From: Candidatus Methanofilum arcanum
Lineage (GTDB): Archaea; Halobacteriota; Methanomicrobia; Methanomicrobiales; Methanospirillaceae
Reading direction: 5' to 3'
Assembly (NCBI GenBank): GCA_031285085.1
Contig: JAITWW010000038.1
Span: 1 to 22,538 of the forward strand
DNA: 22,538 nucleotides
In this document: positions 7,126-15,068 of the stretch, piece by piece
How the letters are laid out: each line of letters starts with the position of its first letter
Position numbering within the stretch: position 1 is the first letter of the stretch
Translations under genes and position numbers: made by a program
The notes under the pieces: model-generated
Seen by the model: only the letters and a program-made list of their open reading frames with translations
The model's database searches: none
Told to the model about the DNA's origin: nothing

Positions 7126-8163
7126 ATGATGAACAAGCATGTACATCTCTTAACACTCATCTGTGTGCTTATTCTTGGCTTTGTGTTCATTGCTGGATGC
7201 ACAGATACATCAGAAACAGAAGAAACAAAAGAACTCACAGTTGCTCCATCTGATGCAGCTGCAAATAAGCAGATCCTCCGCGTAGGGTATCAACCATCAA
7301 CCCACCAGATCGCTTTTACCACCGCTCTTGACAAAGGATTCTATATGGATGAACTCAAGAACACGGGAGTCTCCTCCATTGTTGAGTACCAGTTTGGAAG
7401 TGGTGCACCTGAGATGCAGGCAATGATGGCTGGAGAACTTGACTTTGCATATGTTGGATCCCCACCATTCATCACCGCAGTATCAAATGGTCTTGGAGGA
7501 AAGATCATTGCAGGTGTGCAGACACAAGGCTCAGATCTCGTACTTCGAAATGATGCACCATATGAATCTCCAGAGGATCTCAAAGGACTTCGTATCGCAA
7601 CATTCACCGCAGGAACAATTCAAGACACCATGCTTCGTGACTGGCTCTCCTCACATGGTATAAACCCTGACACCGAGGTTGAGATCAGTGGCATGGGTCC
7701 AGGTGATGCCACATCTGCAATGCTTGCCGGAAAAGTTGATGCGGTATTCTTGCCACATCCAAGCCCTGTTACCATCACTGATGCAGGAATCGGTCGTATC
7801 ATCGTACAATCAGGTGAGATGATGGCAGATCATGCATGTTGTGTGCTTGTTGCAAGTGATAATATGATTCAAAACCATCCAGAAGTTGTTGCTGCATTTC
7901 TCAAAGGTCACATGGTTGGAACGGATTACAGCATTGAACACCCAGAAGAATCAGCAACAATCATGTCTGCATACACCGGACAAGAGGAAGATGTCATCAG
8001 ACGTTCCCTTGAAGTCTGGGATGGAGCATGGGTTTCAAGCCCATATGTTGTGCACCCATCTGTTATGCAGTACGTTGATATGCAAGAAGCCCTTGGGTAC
8101 CTCACACAACGTGTTGATGATAACCAGGTCTTTGATATGACATTCTGGGATAGCATCCAGTAA
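7126..8163 (+). CDS. NrtA/SsuA/TauA-type ABC substrate-binding lipoprotein (orphan)
   Basis: A 345-residue exported lipoprotein. A hydrophobic signal is followed by the lipobox-like FIAGC (Cys about residue 25) and an acidic linker (TSETEETKE). The fold signature is that of NMT1/nitrate-sulfonate-taurine binding proteins: ILRVGYQPSTHQIAF, AMMAGELDFAYVGSPPF, LRIATFTAGTIQDTMLRDWL and AMLAGKVDAVFLPHPSP. It would bind a small substrate outside the cell for an ABC importer. The ligand cannot be read from sequence. No permease or ATPase gene lies beside it, so it must share a transporter encoded elsewhere. ATG 7126 is followed by a second ATG at 7129, and either could be used. AAGTGAT just upstream is a modest ribosome-binding site, and CTTTAAAA near 7075 is a candidate TATA. 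Confidence 0.85.
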   Translation: MMNKHVHLLTLICVLILGFVFIAGCTDTSETEETKELTVAPSDAAANKQILRVGYQPSTHQIAFTTALDKGFYMDELKNTGVSSIVEYQFGSGAPEMQAMMAGELDFAYVGSPPFITAVSNGLGGKIIAGVQTQGSDLVLRNDAPYESPEDLKGLRIATFTAGTIQDTMLRDWLSSHGINPDTEVEISGMGPGDATSAMLAGKVDAVFLPHPSPVTITDAGIGRIIVQSGEMMADHACCVLVASDNMIQNHPEVVAAFLKGHMVGTDYSIEHPEESATIMSAYTGQEEDVIRRSLEVWDGAWVSSPYVVHPSVMQYVDMQEALGYLTQRVDDNQVFDMTFWDSIQ

Positions 8164-8187
8164 AGCAAAGACAAAGAGACTTACCCC

Positions 8188-8213
8188 TTTTTTTCGCTGC
8201 AGGTGCAAAAAAA
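8188..8213. terminator. Bidirectional terminator between convergent genes
   Basis: T7 (8188-8194) and A7 (8207-8213) flank CGCTGCAGGTGC. The flanking runs pair with each other, and each strand presents a T-run. It lies between the convergent substrate-binding protein and FmdE-family genes, so it can end both transcripts. Confidence 0.65.
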
Positions 8214-8250
8214 GAAATTGAAATGAATCTACCAAACCCCTCCATTTTTC

Positions 8251-8901
8251 TTATTTCATCAGTTTTTCTCTGCAGGGTACACAAACACGCTTCCCATTAA
8301 TGAGATTTGTTTTTGCATCAGCAACCAGCTCACCACAAGACTCACAGGCAATAGACTGGAATATCTGTGCTTCTTGTGGCGGATCAAAAGGAATCTCCTG
8401 GATAGAAACAACATCCTCTGGACGGTACGAAAGGATCTCATAAGCAGCTGCAGCCATTATCTTCTGGAGTTCTTTTTCTTCCTCAGGTGTTGCTTCTCCC
8501 AAGCGAATTTTCGTGCGAAGTTCTCCGATAACTTCTGACATCGTTAAAAGCTCACCTTCTGATCTGATTTTATCAAGATTACTTACCACACGCACCGCTT
8601 TTTGCTTTGTTCGCGAATAAAAAGAGATGACATGCTTTCCATGATCATGAATGATGAGATTTCCTTTCCCAGATGTACATCCAGTCACGATCTGAACTGC
8701 ATCAACAGCACAAGAATCTGACTCTGCTACTGCAACTAACTCTTCATCATCTGGTCTTGAAACGTCAAGAGCCTTCATGGCGGCAACTGCCATCTGATAC
8801 CCACTGACAAGGCCAAGACAGAGATGACCATGAAATGTGACAACCTCTTCAAATGATGCGAAAGATCTCTCTGTACTTTGGGATTCATTATGCGTAGACA
8901 T
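8251..8901 (-). CDS. FmdE-family protein with C-terminal zinc finger
   Basis: Belongs to the FmdE family, named after a protein that copurifies or is co-encoded with molybdenum formylmethanofuran dehydrogenase. Its exact role is unsettled. The N-terminal family hallmark FHGHLCLGLVSGYQMAVAAM supplies His and Cys ligands (about residues 25-44). Further conserved elements are the DSCAVDAVQIVTGCTSGKGN stretch (a Cys-rich metal site) and a DksA/TraR-like zinc finger near the end: CESCGELV then CVPCREKL (CxxC-x-CxxC). I chose ATG 8901 (MSTHNESQS) over TTG 8913: GGAG lies seven or eight bases before the ATG, inside the would-be longer reading frame. It is convergent with the substrate-binding lipoprotein, and a metal or cofactor link between them is only a guess. 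Confidence 0.85.
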   Translation of the reverse strand: MSTHNESQSTERSFASFEEVVTFHGHLCLGLVSGYQMAVAAMKALDVSRPDDEELVAVAESDSCAVDAVQIVTGCTSGKGNLIIHDHGKHVISFYSRTKQKAVRVVSNLDKIRSEGELLTMSEVIGELRTKIRLGEATPEEEKELQKIMAAAAYEILSYRPEDVVSIQEIPFDPPQEAQIFQSIACESCGELVADAKTNLINGKRVCVPCREKLMK

Positions 8902-9046
8902 ACATTTCTCCAATCATATTTCACTCACATGAATAATAAACTAATCACAGGGATCTAAGTTTTATTTTCAAAAACTGCGATCCCTATCTCTTATTCAATG
9001 CAGTTGATACCATTACATTTTTCATTTCAGTTGGAGAACACCATAT

Positions 9047-10516
9047 ATGCAACCAATAACCTGCCTTCCTCTTCTTCGTCAGTACCAGAGCCATGATATA
9101 ATATCCCAACTTGAGATGCAGATCATCGAGAAAAATACATTTGCAAGAGGGGTATCCCCAGAAGAACTCATGGAATCAGCAGGAACAGGTATTGCACACA
9201 TTGTTTTGCAGCGCTATCCAGATACACATCACGTCCTTATTCTCTGTGGAAAAGGAAATAACGGTGGGGATGGGATGGTTGTAGCAAGGCATCTGTGTAT
9301 GTACATGGATGTCACAGTCATCTATCACCGCACTCCTGAAGCAAGTTATCAGACCGTTCATCAGCTGGATCATCTTCTTAACTCCGCTGTTCGCCTCATT
9401 CCTATCCGTGCAGAGGAACTCTCATCGGTTCACACTGTCCTTTCTACCATCGATACACCAGATCTCATCATCGATGCTCTTCTCGGCACAGGAGGACGAA
9501 CAGATCTCCATGAGCCATATCATACACTTGTTGAAAAGATACATGATCTCTGGAGTGATATCCCCATCCTCTCTATCGATGTCGAGACACCAGGTATCAA
9601 AGCAGATCTGACGATTGCATTCCACCGTCGAAAAAAAGAGGATGCTTATCCAATATCTATTGGAATTCCCCTTCTTGCAGAGATTGCAGTTGGTCCTGCG
9701 GATCTCCTTCGCCTTCCACAACGCTTGCCTGCTGCACATAAGGGAGATGGAGGAAAAGTCCTCATCATTGGTGGTGGGCCATATCAGGGAGCTCCATATC
9801 TGACGGCTTTGGCTGCCCTTCGAGCAGGGGCAGATCTCGTGACAGTATACTCCCCAGTTCCATCACATCACATGGACATTATCTGGATTCCATCGCAAGG
9901 GCCATATATTGATGCTTCAGATCTCCCGTACCTTTTGGATCATATCAACGCTGCTGATGTCGTTATCTGTGGAAATGGACTCGGAAAAGAGACACCAATA
10001 TCAGTTCTTGCTGAGATTATCCAATCATCAAAAAGGATTGTATGTGATGCTGATGCATTGCAAAAACCATTTCTCGGAAAGGAAGAGACGGTATGGACCC
10101 CACATGCAGGAGAGTTTTTGAGACTCACAGGAGCTGCATCAGTTCCAGAGTCTCAAGGGGAGGAGTTAGCAAGGCGGGCTGCATTGGTTTTAGAAGAGAC
10201 AAAAAAGATCATCCAGTCAGGGTCAGGCCAATCAGGTACCATGCTGCTGAAAGGAGCGATAGATATCATCTCAGATGCTCAGAATATTCGGTTTAATCAA
10301 ACAGGAACTCCTGCAATGACAGTTGGAGGAACAGGGGACGTACTTGCAGGTGTGTGCGGTGCTCTGCTTTGTTATCTCTCTGGATACCATGCAGCTTCCC
10401 TTGCAGCTTGGATTATTGGATCTGCTGGTGAGGAGGTTGAAAAATCACGAGGCATAGGACTCATGGCAACAGATCTGCTTGATATAATTCCCAAAATCTT
10501 TTGCACAAAAATGTAG
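9047..10516 (+). CDS. nnr: Bifunctional NAD(P)H-hydrate repair enzyme (epimerase + ADP-dependent dehydratase)
   Basis: Repairs hydrated NADH/NADPH. The N-terminal YjeF/NnrE domain epimerises the R and S hydrates, and the C-terminal NnrD domain dehydrates the S form using a nucleotide. Domain 1 shows ILCGKGNNGGDGMVVARHL (about 66-84) and LIIDALLGTG. Domain 2 shows VLIIGGGPYQGAPYLTALAA, TPHAGEFLRLTG (substrate pocket) and the nucleotide/Mg site VGGTGDVLAGVCGALL (about 425-440). At 489 residues it matches the fused form common in archaea and bacteria. The start at 9047 follows GGAGAA at suitable spacing. A later Met in QLEMQIIEKNTF lacks a ribosome-binding site. It is convergent with the following acetyltransferase gene. 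Confidence 0.93.
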   Translation: MQPITCLPLLRQYQSHDIISQLEMQIIEKNTFARGVSPEELMESAGTGIAHIVLQRYPDTHHVLILCGKGNNGGDGMVVARHLCMYMDVTVIYHRTPEASYQTVHQLDHLLNSAVRLIPIRAEELSSVHTVLSTIDTPDLIIDALLGTGGRTDLHEPYHTLVEKIHDLWSDIPILSIDVETPGIKADLTIAFHRRKKEDAYPISIGIPLLAEIAVGPADLLRLPQRLPAAHKGDGGKVLIIGGGPYQGAPYLTALAALRAGADLVTVYSPVPSHHMDIIWIPSQGPYIDASDLPYLLDHINAADVVICGNGLGKETPISVLAEIIQSSKRIVCDADALQKPFLGKEETVWTPHAGEFLRLTGAASVPESQGEELARRAALVLEETKKIIQSGSGQSGTMLLKGAIDIISDAQNIRFNQTGTPAMTVGGTGDVLAGVCGALLCYLSGYHAASLAAWIIGSAGEEVEKSRGIGLMATDLLDIIPKIFCTKM

Positions 10517-10519
10517 TAA

Positions 10520-10670
10520 AAGCCATCCAGGTATGCAAGTCTCGCCATTGGCAAAACCACACCGTCACAGGGTTGTTCGGAGGATTTGTGTTCGGTGATA
10601 TGGCAAAAGCAGGTCTTCACCACCCGCCCAGGGTTGCTCCACAAGTCATGTGTTGATACCTCCTGATCCA
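10520..10670. other. GC-rich, internally repeated intergenic element, candidate noncoding RNA or dispersed repeat
   Basis: About 150 bp filling the space between two convergent genes. Two related modules are seen on the plus strand. ATTGGCAAAACC (about 10547) followed by CAGGGTTGTTC (10568-10578) is repeated as ATATGGCAAAAGC (about 10598) followed by CAGGGTTGCTC (10629-10639). Pairings include GTCAC/GTGAT, and, on the minus strand, GCGGGT-ggtgaag-ACCTGC. The outer GGTAT and ATACC near the two ends could close the structure. A 99-codon minus-strand frame crosses it but overlaps nnr and has no recognisable features. I do not recognise a known RNA family. Confidence 0.45.
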
Positions 10671-10671
10671 T

Positions 10672-11109
10672 CTATAACCACTGAATAAACGCAGTTTTAT
10701 CTTCTTTATTGTATCCTGCATTTTCATAAAATCGAAGTACACTCTCATCTTTTGAGCCGGTCATAAGCATTATCTTATAGCAGTTTTTCCGAGTAGCAAT
10801 CTCACGGGCAAAGGTAAGAACCTTTGTTGCATAGCCTTTATTTCTGTGGTGGGTATGTGTCACCACATTTTCGATTACTGCATATGGTCTTTGCTCATGT
10901 GTCAGATTCGGAATAATAAGTAAAACACATGATGAGATGATCTCCGTGTCTTTTATGCCAATGATAATGTGATGATCTGCATCAGAGATAATTCGATTCC
11001 ATAAGGTGGTGATCCTATCATCGATAACAGGCATGGTATTATCATGTAGATGTGTATAGAGAGCAAGCAACTTTGGTAATTCATCTTGATATATCTCTCG
11101 AATCTCCAT
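10672..11109 (-). CDS. GNAT-family N-acetyltransferase
   Basis: A 145-residue acetyltransferase of unknown substrate. Motif A is VIENVVTHTHHRNKGYATKVLTFA (the acetyl-CoA loop is RNKGYAT), and motif B is SVLRFYENAGYNKEDKTAF near the C-terminus. I chose ATG 11109 (MEIREIYQDEL) over TTG 11118: GAGGAG lies about nine bases before the ATG, and the related fragment at 2975-3091 starts at the same Met. The gene is divergent from the flavoprotein pair across about 145 bp that carries a palindrome and a promoter. A truncated relative of its first 17 codons sits 7.6 kb to the left, so a duplicate once existed. Confidence 0.87.
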   Translation of the reverse strand: MEIREIYQDELPKLLALYTHLHDNTMPVIDDRITTLWNRIISDADHHIIIGIKDTEIISSCVLLIIPNLTHEQRPYAVIENVVTHTHHRNKGYATKVLTFAREIATRKNCYKIMLMTGSKDESVLRFYENAGYNKEDKTAFIQWL

Positions 11110-11173
11110 AATGATCAAACTCCTCTTTTTGTCTTCTTGCGTCTGTATCTTCTATTCTTCTATTCCTTTATTC

Positions 11174-11203
11174 TTTGCATATTGCAAAAACAGTATTTAT
11201 AAA
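11174..11203 (+). promoter_or_regulatory. Palindromic operator candidate plus TATA box of the flavoprotein pair
   Basis: TTTGCATATTGCAAA (11174-11188) is a perfect dyad with 6-base arms. It lies eight bases upstream of a TATA-like TTTATAAA (11196-11203). Transcription would start near 11226, leaving about 28 bases before ATG 11254. A dyad just upstream of BRE/TATA fits an activator or repressor site. The regulator is unknown. Confidence 0.55.
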
Positions 11204-11253
11204 AAGGATGGCAATCAGTACTCCTCTAGAATAGTTTTGAAACAGGGAAATAT

Positions 11254-11805
11254 ATGAGATTATTTGTTCACGATGGGACGGATGAAGAGTTCAAAGAACA
11301 GTTCAAAAAAATAAAGAGCGATGATATTGTCCTCTCAAATAATGGGAAAATCAAACCATGTGTCGGCTGTTTTGACTGCTGGGTGAAAACACCAGGTATT
11401 TGTGTGATACAAGATGGATATAATCATATCGCGAAACTGTTTACACAAGCAAAGGAGATAATTGTTATCAGCAGATGTGTGTATGGAGGATATAGTCCAT
11501 TCATAAAAAACGTCTTTGATCGTTCATTAGGATCGCTCCTTCCCACATTTGAAGAAAAAGATGGTGAAATGCGCCACCTTCCACGTGCACATAATAGCCC
11601 AAGATTATTTGTTTATTTCTATGGAAAAGAGATTACAGAGAATGAACGCGATACCGCAATGAAGCTTATTTCAAAGAACAAACAGAATTTTCATTTTTCT
11701 TCAGAGTTCATTTATTTTTATGAGAAATATACGATATTGGAGAACATAGTGTATGAAAATAGGAATCGTACATGCAAGTCCAAAGCATGGGAAAAACAGC
11801 ACTGA
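11254..11805 (+). CDS. Flavodoxin-fold NAD(P)H-dependent oxidoreductase, Isf-like Cys motif
   Basis: Flavodoxin-like protein of 183 residues. It opens MRLFVHDGTDEEF and has a compact cysteine motif CVGCFDCWVKTPGIC (spacing C-x2-C-x2-C-x7-C, about residues 33-47). This resembles the [4Fe-4S] ligand motif of methanogen iron-sulfur flavoproteins, next to a typical FMN-phosphate region and RCVYGGYSPFIKNVFDRS. It probably transfers electrons between a reduced carrier and an acceptor in the cytoplasm. The 3' end overlaps the next gene by 53 bases in another frame. The final 20 residues (from about VYENRNRTC) read like out-of-frame sequence of that gene, so the original stop may have been lost. It is expressed from the promoter at 11196-11203. 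Confidence 0.78.
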   Translation: MRLFVHDGTDEEFKEQFKKIKSDDIVLSNNGKIKPCVGCFDCWVKTPGICVIQDGYNHIAKLFTQAKEIIVISRCVYGGYSPFIKNVFDRSLGSLLPTFEEKDGEMRHLPRAHNSPRLFVYFYGKEITENERDTAMKLISKNKQNFHFSSEFIYFYEKYTILENIVYENRNRTCKSKAWEKQH

Positions 11806-12385
11806 GAGCTTTGCTCATGTGCTCGCAAATATGCTCCCAGAACATGAAATCTCTCATCTCCGCGTTAAAGATGCAAGATGGAATCAAAAAGAGGAGAGCC
11901 ATCTTGTAGAGTGTGATGCCCTAGTTCTCTGTTTTCCTCTGTATATCGATGCTGTACCTTCCCATTTTCTTTTTGTTCTTCAAGAATGGGAGATAATTTT
12001 CAAAGAGATGCATGAGAATAAGCCAAAAATCTATGTAATAGTAAATTGTGGATTTTTTGAGGGGGAGCATACCCGTGTTGTGTTTGAGATTCTAAAAAAT
12101 TGGTGTCATAAAGCAAAGTTGGAGTGGGGGATGGGACTTGGCATTGGGGCTGGTCCCATGTTTGCACAGGCTCATGCAGGTGATTTGAACCAGAGACCAA
12201 ACGCAGTACTTGCAGAGAAGATAAGAACAATGGCAGATGTAATAGACCAGTTGGAGACAGCAGATACAATATACATAAGCCCAAACTTTCCAAAATTCTT
12301 CTATATACACATGGGAAACCTTGGGTGGGTTTTACAGGCAAAGAAAAATGGCCTTCGTAAAAAAGATCTCCATGTAAAACCCTAA
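11753..12385 (+). CDS. Flavodoxin-family protein, partner of preceding gene
   Basis: A 210-residue flavodoxin-fold protein. The N-terminus MKIGIVHASPKHGKNSTE is the FMN phosphate loop (S/T-rich after beta1). Next come CDALVLCFPLYIDAVPSHFL (isoalloxazine-side loop) and IYVIVNCGFFEGEHTRVVFE, as seen in NADPH-dependent FMN reductase relatives. A C-terminal extension of unclear role (MGNLGWVLQAKKNGLRKKDL) follows. Start ATG 11753 has GGAGAAC nine bases upstream, inside the previous gene, so translation is probably coupled. The pairing of two flavodoxin-fold proteins suggests that they act together, for instance as a heterodimer. The electron donor and acceptor cannot be named. It is convergent with the leuB-type gene. 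Confidence 0.78.
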   Translation: MKIGIVHASPKHGKNSTESFAHVLANMLPEHEISHLRVKDARWNQKEESHLVECDALVLCFPLYIDAVPSHFLFVLQEWEIIFKEMHENKPKIYVIVNCGFFEGEHTRVVFEILKNWCHKAKLEWGMGLGIGAGPMFAQAHAGDLNQRPNAVLAEKIRTMADVIDQLETADTIYISPNFPKFFYIHMGNLGWVLQAKKNGLRKKDLHVKP

Positions 12386-12439
12386 TTTGAAGGAGAAAGA
12401 AGAGTATTATAATTTATTTCGGATATTGAGGCACTGCAA

Positions 12440-13417
12440 TCATATAAGTCTTCGGAGTTGACTGAGAAATACATCCGAAAATTCAGTTGTTGACGCAGTG
12501 CCAAAAAGGTCCTTGGTCTTTATCCCTGCTGCCCATGTATTTTGAATGGCTGTCTCAAGAGATGCGGCACCATCTGAGTCTCCAAGATGTTGCAGTAAAA
12601 GAGCAGCACTTCGTATCGCTCCAACAGGATTTGCAGTATTTGTTCCGGCAATGTCTGGAGCACTTCCATGAACGGGTTCAAAGAATGCATGATATACCCC
12701 AATATTAGCAGAAGGTAGCATTCCAAGTCCACCACAAAGATATGCAGCAGCATCTGAGAGAATGTCCCCAAAAATATTTGTTGTGACAATGACGTCATAT
12801 CGCGCTTGGTTCGCAATAACATCGAGAACTAAAAGATCAATGTACTTCATGGTATAAGGGATCGGATGTGGATATTTTGAAATCTCATCAACTGCGATTT
12901 CATAGAAATATGCATCAGATGCAAGAACATTTGCTTTTGTCCCGATTGTCAGATGACCATTTCTTTTTTTTGTGAGTTCTAGAGCATACCGAATAATCCT
13001 TCTCGTACCAGTTTCAGATACAACACGAACCGTGCAAGCCCTATCTTTTTCTATCCATTCAATCCCAGAATAGAGTCCCTCAGTATTTTCTCGAACTATT
13101 AAAATATCGACATTTGGTGCCTGAATTGGTCGAAGATTTGCATACAGATCAAGTTCTTTTCTGATTCGCAAGAGAACACTTTGATATTCCTTTGTTGGAG
13201 GAGTGGTAACTGCTCCAAACAGGATAGCATCACTCTCTCTCATTATCTGGAAAACTTCATCTGAAAGGGAACTCCCCGTCTTTTGATAGCATTCATATCC
13301 AAGTTCTACAGGAATATATGTCCAATCAGGGTGCAAGGTTTCAATTGCTTTCAAAGCAATAGGAATGACTTCCTTTCCAATTCCATCTCCGGGAGCAATA
13401 ACAATTGTGGGTGTCAT
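12440..13417 (-). CDS. leuB: 3-isopropylmalate / homoisocitrate-type dehydrogenase (LeuB/AksF family)
   Basis: Beta-decarboxylating NAD-dependent dehydrogenase of 325 residues. In methanogens, family members act on 3-isopropylmalate (leucine), 3-methylmalate (isoleucine) or homoisocitrate-series acids (coenzyme B side chain). The exact substrate cannot be fixed here. Motifs are IAPGDGIGKEV at the start, LLRIRKELDLYANLRP (substrate Arg helix), LIVRENTEGLYSG, KANVLASDAYFYE (catalytic Lys region), DVIVTTNIFGDILSDAAA (metal Asp residues) and FEPVHGSAPDIAGTNTANPVG (NAD site). ATG 13417 is the natural start, with GGAGAATCAC just upstream. Upstream lies a long G-free simple-sequence tract (13588-13683) that could be part of its leader. 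Confidence 0.88.
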   Translation of the reverse strand: MTPTIVIAPGDGIGKEVIPIALKAIETLHPDWTYIPVELGYECYQKTGSSLSDEVFQIMRESDAILFGAVTTPPTKEYQSVLLRIRKELDLYANLRPIQAPNVDILIVRENTEGLYSGIEWIEKDRACTVRVVSETGTRRIIRYALELTKKRNGHLTIGTKANVLASDAYFYEIAVDEISKYPHPIPYTMKYIDLLVLDVIANQARYDVIVTTNIFGDILSDAAAYLCGGLGMLPSANIGVYHAFFEPVHGSAPDIAGTNTANPVGAIRSAALLLQHLGDSDGAASLETAIQNTWAAGIKTKDLFGTASTTEFSDVFLSQLRRLI

Positions 13418-13587
13418 AGTAGTGATTCTCCAAGTTAATCTTAAATCTTCCTTCTTTCACTCTTTTTCTTTCTCAGTAGGAGTTGATAGCAGAGCTTTAT
13501 GAATCCCACTTCTTGATATCCCTGAGTATTGGAGTATTGATCTGGATCTTTTCTCAAAACATCTCAACATTTTTACAGATAAGCTGG

Positions 13588-13744
13588 CATACAAATTACC
13601 AACCATACCAACCATACCAATCAACTACTTAACCAATCTATAAACCAATCTACAAACTAATCTACAAACTAATCTATTATTCAGTCAACCTACAAACCAA
13701 CCAACCATCAAACCCACAATTCAATCAGACCATCAACCTACCCC
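13588..13744. repeat. C/A-rich simple-sequence tract with 12-bp and 9-bp tandem repeats
   Basis: The plus strand is completely free of G from 13588 to 13683. It contains AACCATACC twice in tandem (13601-13618) and four units of the 12-mer CAAACTAATCTA or close variants (about 13629-13676), then degenerate CAACC/CAAACC runs to 13744. It lies between the 3' end of the secreted-protein gene and the leuB-type promoter region. On the transcribed strand it would be a C-free G/U-rich RNA. Slippage-generated repeats are the simplest origin. No coding frame is supported. Confidence 0.75.
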
Positions 13745-13845
13745 TGTAGATGGATACGTCAGAAGTGGCGAGTTCAATCTTTCAAATTATGAGAGGGATC
13801 ACTCCAGCGAACCAAATTCTTGCATCCAGCACAGAGAAGAAAAAT

Positions 13846-14682
13846 CTATGAGGAGGAGAGTTTCAACCCGGAGTTATACACAAACGATTTTGCAAAGGTT
13901 GTAATATAACCCGAAGCTGCTGCTGCACTCGAAAATTCCATATCTAATGCTACTTGATCCCAGAGATCTGAATTTATATCTGTTTCACGTCCTTCCTTTA
14001 CCGAGGTTGTAAAGAGGGTTGATATCATTGCATTTGCGTACCCAGTTTCTGACTCTGATGTAGGCATAACACTAATCTCATATGCAAGAGCCGCTGGGAC
14101 TGATGCATCGGTCCCTGTAATACGTGCAGAACTGCTCGTGGTGATAGCTGCTGAGGTAACACTGCGAAGTGAGCTCTTTGCAGATGCTCTATTGCTAAAG
14201 GCTGGTACTCCATTAGAACGTGGTGTGCTGAATACGCAGGTAAGTGCTGCTTCTTCACTGCTGCTTACGCTTCCAGACAGAGCAATTGATATTGCTTCAT
14301 CCATGAACATATGACTACCACCTTCACTTTCATAGGTGATAACTCTGGTTTGATCTAGGTTGGGTACAGCAGCAGATTGCATGGCGGTAGAGAGATCAAG
14401 TGTCCTGGTTTCACGGAAACGACCACCATTTGTCATGATCGAATCGCTTACCGTAGCCGATCCATAGCGCTCTCCGTACATAAGCCCATCATTCAGTCCT
14501 CCCGTGCTCACATCCCAACTCATAGTCGTTTTTTCCATAACAACCCCAACTGTATCAATGACGGTATAAACACGAAGCTGTTGCGTTTCAACTGTTGAAT
14601 TTGGGAGGTAGTCCGCTTTCCCATATTGTGCGGTGCAAAGGAGGAGGAGAAAAAAAACTCCTACCAAAACCAGTTGTTTCAT
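13846..14682 (-). CDS. Secreted Ser/Ala/Thr-rich protein of unknown function
   Basis: A 278-residue protein with a clear signal peptide (MKQLVLVGVFFLLLLCTAQYGKA, with likely cleavage after GKA). The mature part begins DYLPNSTVETQQLRVYTVIDTVG and is rich in Ser, Ala, Thr and Gly. It has almost no Cys and ends without an obvious anchor. The predicted fold is unknown, but the alternating pattern suggests extended beta structure, as in surface or extracellular proteins. ATG 14682 is preferred over ATG 14709. The TATA-like element at 14716-14723 would start transcription about 25 bases on, after the upstream ATG. I do not recognise the family. Confidence 0.75.
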   Translation of the reverse strand: MKQLVLVGVFFLLLLCTAQYGKADYLPNSTVETQQLRVYTVIDTVGVVMEKTTMSWDVSTGGLNDGLMYGERYGSATVSDSIMTNGGRFRETRTLDLSTAMQSAAVPNLDQTRVITYESEGGSHMFMDEAISIALSGSVSSSEEAALTCVFSTPRSNGVPAFSNRASAKSSLRSVTSAAITTSSSARITGTDASVPAALAYEISVMPTSESETGYANAMISTLFTTSVKEGRETDINSDLWDQVALDMEFSSAAAASGYITTFAKSFVYNSGLKLSSS

Positions 14683-14715
14683 TCTGGTGTCACGAAGATA
14701 TGCACTCAATCTTCC

Positions 14716-14723
14716 ACATATAA
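14716..14723 (-). promoter_or_regulatory. TATA box with BRE for the secreted protein gene
   Basis: On the minus strand GAAACGATA precedes CTTATATG, a good BRE/TATA arrangement. The predicted transcription start falls about 15 bases before ATG 14682, giving a nearly leaderless mRNA. Confidence 0.6.
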
Positions 14724-14902
14724 GTATCGTTTCTTAATATACTTGTGGGTATTGAATGGCAGAGTATATGCGAATTTTATCCAAATAGAGAGAAGAAATG
14801 GGCAGGGGATATATAAAGGAGATGAAAAGAACGAATATATACGAACATACACACCCATTCGTTGGAAATAAGCTTTTTTTTCTCTGGCAAAAACCCGAAA
14901 AC

Positions 14903-14910
14903 AAAAAAAA
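14903..14910 (-). terminator. T8 terminator after tRNA-Leu
   Basis: A run of eight A on the plus strand is a T8 run on the minus strand, about 23 bases beyond the tRNA 3' end. T-runs are the usual archaeal termination signal. Confidence 0.55.
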
Positions 14911-14933
14911 CACGAACATTATCAGAAAAGAGA

Positions 14934-15018
14934 TGCGAGGGGAGCGATTTGAACGCTCGAACCCCTACGAGAATAGGCCCTGAACCTATCGCCTTTGACC
15001 TGGCTTGGCAACCCTCGC
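14934..15018 (-). tRNA. tRNA-Leu (anticodon CAG)
   Basis: An 85-base gene. Acceptor GCGAGGG (15018-15012) pairs with CCCTCGC (14941-14935), with discriminator A at 14934 and no encoded CCA. The anticodon stem ATAGG/CCTAT encloses loop TTCAGGG, giving anticodon CAG. A long variable arm is present, and the T arm is GAGCG-TTCAAAT-CGCTC, so it is a class II tRNA with Leu identity. No intron is seen. It lies 50 bases downstream of purB on the same strand and may be co-transcribed or use its own promoter. It reads codon CUG. Confidence 0.95.
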
Positions 15019-15068
15019 GCCTCATAAAATTATTACTATTACCATATGAACTCTTCGATGCAAAAAAA

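Noticed and set aside
10372..10671. 99-codon minus-strand frame overlapping the nnr end
   Set aside because: About half is antisense to conserved nnr sequence and the rest is the repeated GC-rich element; no family features.
13588..13744. CRISPR or origin repeats
   Set aside because: Units are too short and degenerate, with no spacers and no replication gene nearby.
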